Assembly (NCBI GenBank): GCA_007125875.1 | Contig: SLCI01000238.1 | Location: 1-10,367, forward strand | Direction: 5' to 3' | Length of the DNA stretch: 10,367 nucleotides | DNA from: Kiritimatiellia bacterium | Lineage (GTDB): Bacteria > Verrucomicrobiota > Kiritimatiellia > SLAD01 | Part shown: one piece after another, positions 5,919 to 10,367 of the stretch | How positions within the stretch are numbered: the stretch's first letter is position 1 | Layout: the number at the start of each line of letters is the position of its first letter | The notes under the pieces: model-generated | What the model was told of the DNA's origin: nothing | What the model saw: only the letters and a program-made list of their open reading frames with translations | Database searches by the model: none | Translations under genes and position numbers: made by a program

Positions 5919-6410
5919 TTAATCTTCGGCAGGAATCACGATCGGCTCAGCGTCCGCCGGAGCGATGGGTGTTGGCGACGGTGACCCCATGTCGAAGTCG
6001 GGTGTCGTGACCGGTGCCTCGACGGGTACTGTCGTCGCTTCAACAGGCGCGGGCTGCTGCTCCGTTGCAGGAGCCGGCGTTGTCGCGGGTGCTTGTTCGG
6101 TTGCCATCGGCTGAGGCTGCGCCGTCGGTTGCGTGGGGCGCATGTGAGCGTCCATCAACGTTTGATCGTGCGTCCGGGCGGACAGAATGGCCAACCCAAC
6201 GGTATTTAGCATAAACAGAATCGCCAAAATGACGGTGCCCTTGGTCAGCACGTTGCCTGCACGGGAACCGAACAGCGAATCATTACCGCCTCCGCCACCA
6301 AAGGCGAGACCCAAGCCGCCGCCTTTCGCCTTTTGGATGAGGATGATCCCCACCAGCAACACGCTGATGATGACCTCCACTGAAATCATAATTGCTCGTA
6401 ATACCATCAT
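5919..6410 (-). CDS. secG: Preprotein translocase subunit SecG with long Pro/Thr/Gln/Glu-rich tail
   Basis: A small inner-membrane subunit of the SecYEG channel. Residues 4-25 and 58-77 form the two expected transmembrane helices, joined by the diagnostic loop LIQKAKGGGLGLAFGGGGG followed by NDSLFGSRAGN. The core ends near residue 80; residues 80-163 are an added low-complexity tail rich in Pro, Thr, Ala, Gln and Glu, with recurring ATEQxPA and PVEA patterns and an acidic end. Most SecG proteins are about 75-120 residues, so this is long. In E. coli topology both ends face the periplasm, so the tail is probably periplasmic. AGGAA about 7 nt before the ATG at 6410 supports this start, although the next codon is also ATG. 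It lies 17 bp downstream of tpiA, a common pairing in bacteria. Confidence 0.93.
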   Translation of the reverse strand: MMVLRAIMISVEVIISVLLVGIILIQKAKGGGLGLAFGGGGGNDSLFGSRAGNVLTKGTVILAILFMLNTVGLAILSARTHDQTLMDAHMRPTQPTAQPQPMATEQAPATTPAPATEQQPAPVEATTVPVEAPVTTPDFDMGSPSPTPIAPADAEPIVIPAED

Positions 6411-6427
6411 AATCGCGTTCCTATCGC

Positions 6428-7189
6428 CTACATGGCTGCTTTGACTATGTCCACAAAGGAGCGGGCATCCAACGCCGCTCCGCCAATCAAGCCGCCATCA
6501 ATATCGGGCTGACTCATCAGCTCCGGCGCGTTCGACGGCTTCATGCTACCACCATACTGGATGCGCACCGATTGTGCCAGTGATTCGTCCGCCATCGATG
6601 CGATCACTGTGCGAATGAAAGCGTGCACTTCCTGTGCCTGCTCCGGCGTCGCGGTGCGACCCGTACCGATAGCCCAAACGGGCTCGTACGCGATCACCAC
6701 ATCCGCCCACTCACGGGCGGACAATCCAGCTAGGCTGCCACGCACTTGCTCTTCGACCACGGCTTCTGTTCGGCCCGCATCGCGATCCTCCAGCAATTCG
6801 CCAACGCATACGATCGGACGCAAATTCGCGGCCAGCGCAGCTTTCACCTTCTTGTTCACGATCTCGTCGGTCTCATGGAAGTAGGCGCGACGCTCGCTGT
6901 GGCCGAGAATGACGTAGTGACAGAACAGTTCCCGCAGCATGCCCGCGGAAATTTCGCCCGTGTAGGCACCCGAAGCTTCCCAATGCATGTTCTGCGCGCC
7001 CAAATCCAGATGCGTGCCGGTCACGGCATCGCTGACGGCCTTCAACGCGGTGAAGGGCGGGCAAAAGACCACATCAACTTCGCTACAATTCGCCAAGTCA
7101 CGCTTCACATCGTCCACCAAGGCAATCGCCTCGGTAACGGTCTTGTTCATTTTCCAGTTACCCGCAACAATCGGTTTTCTCGTCGCCAT
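6428..7189 (-). CDS. tpiA: Triosephosphate isomerase
   Basis: It interconverts dihydroxyacetone phosphate and glyceraldehyde 3-phosphate in cytosolic glycolysis and gluconeogenesis. The TIM-barrel protein has the catalytic set: Lys13 in GNWKMN, His97 in GHSERR and Glu169 in YEPVWAIGTG (loop 6), with phosphate-binding YGGSMKP and GGLIGGAALD near the end. From the ATG at 7189 it is 253 residues, the normal size. The frame remains open upstream to a TTG at 7246, but a strong AAAGGAGAG sits directly before the 7189 ATG and the extra 19 residues are not part of the fold, so the shorter start is chosen. The 62-nt gap to pgk contains a 6-bp stem GCCGTT/AACGGC (7210-7234) without a T-run, so co-transcription with pgk is likely. 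secG follows after 17 bp. Confidence 0.97.
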   Translation of the reverse strand: MATRKPIVAGNWKMNKTVTEAIALVDDVKRDLANCSEVDVVFCPPFTALKAVSDAVTGTHLDLGAQNMHWEASGAYTGEISAGMLRELFCHYVILGHSERRAYFHETDEIVNKKVKAALAANLRPIVCVGELLEDRDAGRTEAVVEEQVRGSLAGLSAREWADVVIAYEPVWAIGTGRTATPEQAQEVHAFIRTVIASMADESLAQSVRIQYGGSMKPSNAPELMSQPDIDGGLIGGAALDARSFVDIVKAAM

Positions 7190-7251
7190 ATCTCTCCTTT
7201 TCGCAAATGGCCGTTCAGGTTGAGATGAAACGGCATTGCTCGTCAATGTGA

Positions 7252-8505
7252 TTATTTATCGGTCAAGGCGGTCACGCCCGGCAAGTCTTTGCCTTCCAGA
7301 AATTCCAAACTCGCGCCACCGCCGGTGCTGATGTGGGTCATTTGATCCGCCAAGCCCGACTGATTGACGGCGCTGACGCTGTCCCCGCCACCGATAATGC
7401 TGACACAATCGGCCTCAGCGACCGCTTTCGCGACCTCCAAGGTCCCCGCAGCAAAAGGACCCATTTCGAAACAGCCCATCGGCCCGTTCCACACAACCGT
7501 CTTGGCTCCCTTGATCTCAGCCGCATAGGCCTTGATGGTTTCCGGACCGATATCCAACGCCATCCAGCCATCCTTGATGCCGTCTACACCGACCACTTCG
7601 GTCTGGGCATCGGCGCTAAAGGCATCCGCGATGACATGATCAACCGGTAACAGCAGCTTGACGCCAGCGGCCTTCGCTTTTTCAAGAATCTCACGGGCCA
7701 AATCGATCTTGTCCGCTTCCACCAGCGAGGAACCCACCGGCACGCCTTGCGCGGCAAAGAAGGTGTACGTCATACCGCCACCAATTAACAGCGCATCGAC
7801 CTTGCCCATCAGATTCGTAATGACATCGATTTTGCCACTGATCTTCGCGCCACCCAAAATCGCGACAAAGGGTCGCTCAGGGTTGGCCAGCGCATTGCCT
7901 AAGTACTCAATTTCTTTTTCTAACAATAAGCCGGCTGCACTCTGATCAAAGAATTTGGTCGCAACTGCCGTCGAAGCGTGTGCGCGGTGCGCCGCACCGA
8001 AGGCATCGTTAATATAGATGTCACCCAAGTCAGCCAACTGGCGCGCAAATGCGAGTTGCTTTTCCTTCATCTCGGCTTTGGCTGCGGCCTTCTCTTCGTC
8101 CGACGCGTCCTCCGCCAGTTTGGCCTTGCCTTCTTCTTCGGCATAGAAGCGCACGTTTTCCAGCAGCAGGACCGATCCCTTGGCCAAACCATCCACCTGC
8201 GCCTTGACGGCGTCACCGACGCAATCGGTGGCAAATGAGACCGGCGCATCAATGCAGGTGGCCAAATAATCGGCCACGGGCTTCAACGAGAAATCGGGGT
8301 TGGGCTTACCTTTTGGACGACCAAGATGGCTCATCAAGATCACCGCTTCGGCACCTTGCTCGAGCGCAAAATTGATGGTCGGCAGCGCCTTTTGAATGCG
8401 CGTATCATCCGTCACCCGGCCATTATCGAGCGGCACATTAAAGTCTACTCGCATGAGGACTTTCTTGCCCTTCACGTCTACATCACGAATCGAAAGCTTA
8501 TTCAT
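7252..8505 (-). CDS. pgk: Phosphoglycerate kinase
   Basis: It transfers a phosphoryl group between 1,3-bisphosphoglycerate and ADP (substrate-level ATP formation in glycolysis), acting in the cytosol on the product of GAPDH. Conserved segments: RVDFNVPL (19-26) and SHLGRPKG (59-66) for 3-phosphoglycerate binding, LLENVRFY (114-121), GGAKISGKIDVI, WNGPMGCFE and the nucleotide-binding GGGDS (372-376, Asp375). At 417 residues it is about 20-25 longer than most bacterial PGKs. The excess is a charged, Lys/Glu/Ala-rich helix-like insertion at about 126-151, just after the LLENVRFY segment. The ATG at 8505 follows AGGGAAAAGGG. It is separated from gap by a strong terminator and leads the run pgk-tpiA-secG-trxB-msbA. 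Confidence 0.97.
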   Translation of the reverse strand: MNKLSIRDVDVKGKKVLMRVDFNVPLDNGRVTDDTRIQKALPTINFALEQGAEAVILMSHLGRPKGKPNPDFSLKPVADYLATCIDAPVSFATDCVGDAVKAQVDGLAKGSVLLLENVRFYAEEEGKAKLAEDASDEEKAAAKAEMKEKQLAFARQLADLGDIYINDAFGAAHRAHASTAVATKFFDQSAAGLLLEKEIEYLGNALANPERPFVAILGGAKISGKIDVITNLMGKVDALLIGGGMTYTFFAAQGVPVGSSLVEADKIDLAREILEKAKAAGVKLLLPVDHVIADAFSADAQTEVVGVDGIKDGWMALDIGPETIKAYAAEIKGAKTVVWNGPMGCFEMGPFAAGTLEVAKAVAEADCVSIIGGGDSVSAVNQSGLADQMTHISTGGGASLEFLEGKDLPGVTALTDK

Positions 8506-8532
8506 ACCCTTTTCCCTACTACTACTTGCTGG

Positions 8533-8546
8533 TCACGTATCACGTA
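8533..8546. repeat. Two tandem copies of TCACGTA in the pgk leader
   Basis: TCACGTA occurs twice back-to-back (8533-8539, 8540-8546), in the space between the gap terminator and the pgk ribosome binding site. Trinucleotide CTA runs lie on both sides. It could be a regulator site for pgk or chance; no clear promoter could be matched here although one is expected downstream of the terminator. Confidence 0.3.
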
Positions 8547-8578
8547 CTACTAATTCTGTTTATCGACAAATCATCATC

Positions 8579-8617
8579 AAAAAACGGGGCGGTCCGGCGC
8601 GTGCCGGCCCCGCCCCG
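8579..8617 (-). terminator. Strong intrinsic terminator after gap
   Basis: On the minus strand CGGGGCGG (8617-8610) pairs with CCGCCCCG (8592-8585) and an inner CCGGC-ACGC-GCCGG stem continues it (13 bp in all, with a small GG/T internal loop), followed at once by TTTTTT (8584-8579). It begins 25 nt after the gap stop. This is a textbook rho-independent terminator, so gap is probably often transcribed alone and pgk-msbA rely on read-through or their own promoter. Confidence 0.9.
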
Positions 8618-8642
8618 CTTTGACGATGTTCAATCGGTTGTC

Positions 8643-9653
8643 TTAGCCCGCGTCGACGCTGGACATATGGACAATCAAGTCGAGCAACTTGTTCGAGTAA
8701 CCCCACTCATTGTCGTACCACGACACCAGCTTAACAAAGTTATCGCTTAGCGCGATACCGGCATCGGCATCAAAGACCGAGGTGCAAACCTCACCGATGA
8801 AATCGGATGAAACCACCAAATCCTCGGTGTATTTCAGAATGCCCTTCATCGGGCCTTCCGAGGCAGCTTTGATCGCGGCCTTGATTTCATCGTAAGACGC
8901 GCCCTTTTCGAGGCGGCAGGTCAAATCTACGACCGACACGTTGATGGTCGGCACACGAAACGCCATACCGGTGAGCTTGCCGTTCAAGTCCGGAATCACT
9001 TTGCCCACCGCTTTTGCGGCACCGGTGCTGGACGGAATGATGTTATGCGCCGCCGCGCGACCACCACGCCAATCCTTCTTAGAAGGACCATCGACGGTCT
9101 TCTGGGTCGCCGTCATGGCGTGAACGGTGGTCATGAGACCTTCGACAATGCCGAAGTTGTCATGCACAACTTTGGCCAACGGAGCCAAGCAGTTGGTGGT
9201 ACAGGAAGCGTTCGAGACGACGTTCATGTCGCTGGCATATTTCTCTTGGTTCACGCCCATGACGAACATCGGCGCATCGGAAGAAGGCGCAGAAATGATG
9301 ACCTTCTTGGCGCCGCCCTTGAAGTGCGCGCCCGCTTTTTCAGTGGTCGTGAACACGCCGGTGGACTCTACCACGTAATCGGCGCCACAGGAGCCCCACG
9401 GAATCTGAGTGGGATCCATTTCACCAAACACCTTGACCGGCTTACCGTTGACGAGCAGATCCGTACCGCTGACTTCAACCGTGCCCTTAAAGGTGCCGTG
9501 AACAGTGTCATACTTAAGCATGTACACCATGTAATCCAAATCGATGAACGGATCATTGATACCCGTGACTTCGACTTGATCATTCTCAACCGCCGCACGG
9601 AACACCAGACGCCCAATGCGCCCGAATCCGTTAATTCCTACTTTGATCGACAT
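8643..9653 (-). CDS. gap: Glyceraldehyde-3-phosphate dehydrogenase, type I, NAD-type
   Basis: It oxidises glyceraldehyde 3-phosphate to 1,3-bisphosphoglycerate with NAD+ and phosphate, feeding pgk downstream; cytosolic tetramer. At 336 residues it is of normal length. Motifs: Rossmann GINGFGRIGR (6-15); Asp34 in GINDPF, the residue favouring NAD over NADP; catalytic Cys151 in SNASCTTNC; TATQKTVDGPS; and the C-terminal SWYDNEWGYSN. Several stretches (YVVESTGVFTTTEKAGAH, KVIISAPSSDAPMFVMGVN, NFGIVEGLMTTVHA) closely resemble the eukaryotic cytosolic/GapA-GapC branch as I remember it. The ATG at 9653 follows an excellent AAGGAGAGG. It is followed by a strong terminator and preceded by a structured leader. 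Confidence 0.98.
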   Translation of the reverse strand: MSIKVGINGFGRIGRLVFRAAVENDQVEVTGINDPFIDLDYMVYMLKYDTVHGTFKGTVEVSGTDLLVNGKPVKVFGEMDPTQIPWGSCGADYVVESTGVFTTTEKAGAHFKGGAKKVIISAPSSDAPMFVMGVNQEKYASDMNVVSNASCTTNCLAPLAKVVHDNFGIVEGLMTTVHAMTATQKTVDGPSKKDWRGGRAAAHNIIPSSTGAAKAVGKVIPDLNGKLTGMAFRVPTINVSVVDLTCRLEKGASYDEIKAAIKAASEGPMKGILKYTEDLVVSSDFIGEVCTSVFDADAGIALSDNFVKLVSWYDNEWGYSNKLLDLIVHMSSVDAG

Positions 9654-9700
9654 ATATACCTCTCCTTCATTAGGTTAGCTTGAATCATAGACCGAATCGT

Positions 9701-9771
9701 AAAAAAGCTGTTACGCGGGCTTCCGTCGCAATCTGCGCTGAGCGCAGCGGAATTCATTACAGTCCCGCGTA
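9701..9771 (-). promoter_or_regulatory. Structured region upstream of gap: nested hairpin followed by T6
   Basis: On the minus strand an outer 8-bp stem TACGCGGG/CCCGCGTA (9771-9764 with 9719-9712) encloses a 5-bp stem TTCCG/CGGAA (9752-9748 with 9725-9721) and a 7-bp near-perfect palindrome CTGCGCT-C-AGCGCAG (9747-9733). Five bases after the outer stem comes TTTTTT (9706-9701), about 48 nt before the gap start codon. It may be an attenuator or leader structure of gap, or the terminator of a gene transcribed from further right. Confidence 0.5.
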
Positions 9772-9799
9772 CACTACACAAGCACCCCAACCGGGTCAA
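9771..9799 (-). promoter_or_regulatory. Possible sigma70 promoter of gap
   Basis: Minus strand TTGACC (9799-9794), five of six matches to the -35 consensus, then exactly 17 bases, then TAGTGT (9776-9771), three of six to TATAAT. The predicted start near 9764 would give a leader of about 110 nt. It conflicts with the outer stem of the nested hairpin, whose 5' arm would then lie at the -10 to +1 region and be mostly untranscribed. Confidence 0.4.
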
Positions 9800-9902
9800 T
9801 CGCTGAATTGCGAGAAATATACGAGTTTTGGGGCGATAAAAGGGGGTCTTGAAAGTCTAGATATAATCCGGAACGAAGCGCTGAGGCAGGCCCCGAGCTT
9901 CA

Positions 9903-9926
9903 TCTCGTAATCATAATCCTAATCTT
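9903..9926. repeat. Degenerate hexamer array AATCNT
   Basis: Three contiguous units AATCAT, AATCCT, AATCTT (9909-9926) differ only at the fifth base, preceded by a partial unit TCTCGT. On the other strand this reads ANGATT with N = A, G, T. It is a short degenerate tandem repeat in a non-coding stretch. Confidence 0.5.
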
Positions 9927-9948
9927 ACGCAAAATCGACCACGGAGAT

Positions 9949-9966
9949 GCCGAGCTGGTGCTCGGC
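9949..9966. repeat. Perfect 7-bp hairpin GCCGAGC-TGGT-GCTCGGC
   Basis: GCCGAGC (9949-9955) and GCTCGGC (9960-9966) pair around a TGGT loop. GGAG occurs two bases before the stem (9943-9946), as in a REP head, but the stem and loop differ from those at 2846-2973. No T-run follows on either strand, so it is more like a dispersed palindromic repeat than a terminator. Confidence 0.5.
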
Positions 9967-10033
9967 GTTCCCGGGGTACTCGAACGAGAGTTGTGGGTCT
10001 TGCACTCGCAGACGCAAATCGTGAACCGTAATC

Positions 10034-10075
10034 GCCGACTGCGGAGGGTCGGCCTACAACGGCTCCGGCGGAGCC
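10034..10075. repeat. Two adjacent hairpins downstream of the right-edge gene
   Basis: GCCGAC (10034-10039) pairs with GTCGGC (10048-10053) around an 8-nt loop TGCGGAGG, and GGCTCC (10061-10066) pairs with GGAGCC (10070-10075) around GGC. They lie 59-100 nt past the stop of the minus-strand partial gene. There is no T-run, so termination is uncertain. Confidence 0.4.
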
Positions 10076-10133
10076 AGCCAGCTGACCGGGATGCCATATC
10101 GCGAATCCCGTTTCACAAATCTTGCATCCCGCC

Positions 10134-10367
10134 TCACCGCAGCAGGTCGAGCATTTCGGGCAAGATTTCGGCATAGCGGTGCGCAAGTTGATTCGCCAGG
10201 TCCGGATCGCCCAACCTGCGCGTCAGCAAAATATCCATACGTGAGGCGGCGAGCGCATCATTCTCGTGATAACTCCCCCACCCCCCTGAACCGAAGCCTT
10301 CGTCATCTACGTCATGCGGGCGCCGAGCTAAACCAAGTTCAGCCGCTCGCCGAAAATCGTCGCGCGC
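10134..10367 (-). CDS. C-terminal end of an unknown protein (5' end beyond the window)
   Basis: Translating the minus strand from the right edge gives 77 uninterrupted residues ending at TGA (10136-10134). The piece starts ARDDFRRAAELGLARRPHD, has a glycine/aromatic turn DEGFGSGGWGSYHEND, and ends with two amphipathic helix-like segments, ALAASRMDILLTRRLGD and PDLANQLAHRYAEILPEMLDLLR. The composition (Leu/Ala/Arg/Asp, balanced charge) and helical periodicity look like a true protein end, unlike the other frames. The family is not recognised, and no catalytic motif is visible. It runs toward gap, with 480 nt of repeats and leader between, so it is probably a separate transcription unit. Confidence 0.6.
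   Translation of the reverse strand, partial: ARDDFRRAAELGLARRPHDVDDEGFGSGGWGSYHENDALAASRMDILLTRRLGDPDLANQLAHRYAEILPEMLDLLR

Larger units (their letters stand above)
9800..10133. other. Gene-free stretch between gap promoter and right-edge gene
   Basis: About 330 nt without a credible gene. Open frames on the minus strand here lack starts with ribosome binding sites and run through the palindromes and the hexamer array. One minus frame after the TAG at about 10056 reads a plausible-looking VHDLRLRVQDPQLSFEYPGNAEHQ segment before stopping, but has no start codon; it could be a decayed gene end. Otherwise only the listed repeats were seen. Confidence 0.5.

Noticed and set aside
7190..7246. N-terminally extended TpiA starting at a TTG
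   Set aside because: The extra 19 residues precede the normal barrel start and the ATG at 7189 has a strong AAAGGAGAG ribosome binding site.
9045..9683. 212-codon plus-strand frame opposite gap
   Set aside because: Antisense shadow of a clear GAPDH gene, His/Arg/Asp-rich composition typical of reverse-complement translation.
9862..9867. Perfect TATAAT on the plus strand
   Set aside because: No -35-like hexamer at a 16-18 bp spacing and no gene downstream on that strand.
9911..10186. 91-codon minus-strand frame giving a cysteine-rich peptide (CPKCSTCCGEAGCKIC)
   Set aside because: Its start lies inside the partial gene ending at 10134 in another frame, and its remainder crosses hairpins and the hexamer array; the cysteines come from out-of-frame reading.

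Overview
The window looks like a chromosomal segment of a Gram-negative bacterium of the Verrucomicrobiota, most likely Opitutae-like. This placement is an inference. It rests on the C-terminal 'W-x-FTPED...ISGPSATPLDDGISNLQRYAFG' signature of the first protein, a common tail type in that phylum, together with SecG and an MsbA-type exporter (a two-membrane envelope) and intergenic spaces full of REP-like palindromes. No rRNA, tRNA, CRISPR array or complete insertion sequence was seen.

Left part, plus strand (1-1094): the 3' end of a probable surface or secreted protein, then a 213-residue protein of unknown function. This second gene meets the next block tail-to-tail, and both stop codons lie in the same TTAA.

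Middle left, minus strand (1091-2640): a two-gene operon, rpmB (four-cysteine, zinc-ribbon type ribosomal protein L28) followed 3 bp later by a ZigA/YciC-like COG0523 GTPase. A perfect 16-bp palindrome lies over the likely promoter and is a candidate Zur/Fur-family operator. Together these suggest a zinc-homeostasis unit.

2641-3177 is a gene-free stretch packed with inverted repeats. Its core (2846-2973) is a pair of REP-like hairpins in opposite orientation with the same loop template but different, compensated stems, resembling a REPIN mobilised by a RAYT transposase. A second, degenerate pair lies at 2722-2808.

Right part, minus strand (3178-9653): gap, an intrinsic terminator, then pgk - tpiA - secG - trxB - msbA with short gaps or an ATGA overlap. 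This cluster combines lower glycolysis (GAPDH, phosphoglycerate kinase, triosephosphate isomerase) with envelope and redox housekeeping (Sec translocon subunit, thioredoxin reductase, lipid exporter). gap has a highly structured upstream region with a terminator-like hairpin plus T-run and a plausible sigma70 promoter.

Far right (9800-10367): a gene-free repeat-bearing stretch (a degenerate hexamer array and several hairpins), then the 3' end of a minus-strand gene of unknown function that enters from beyond the right edge.
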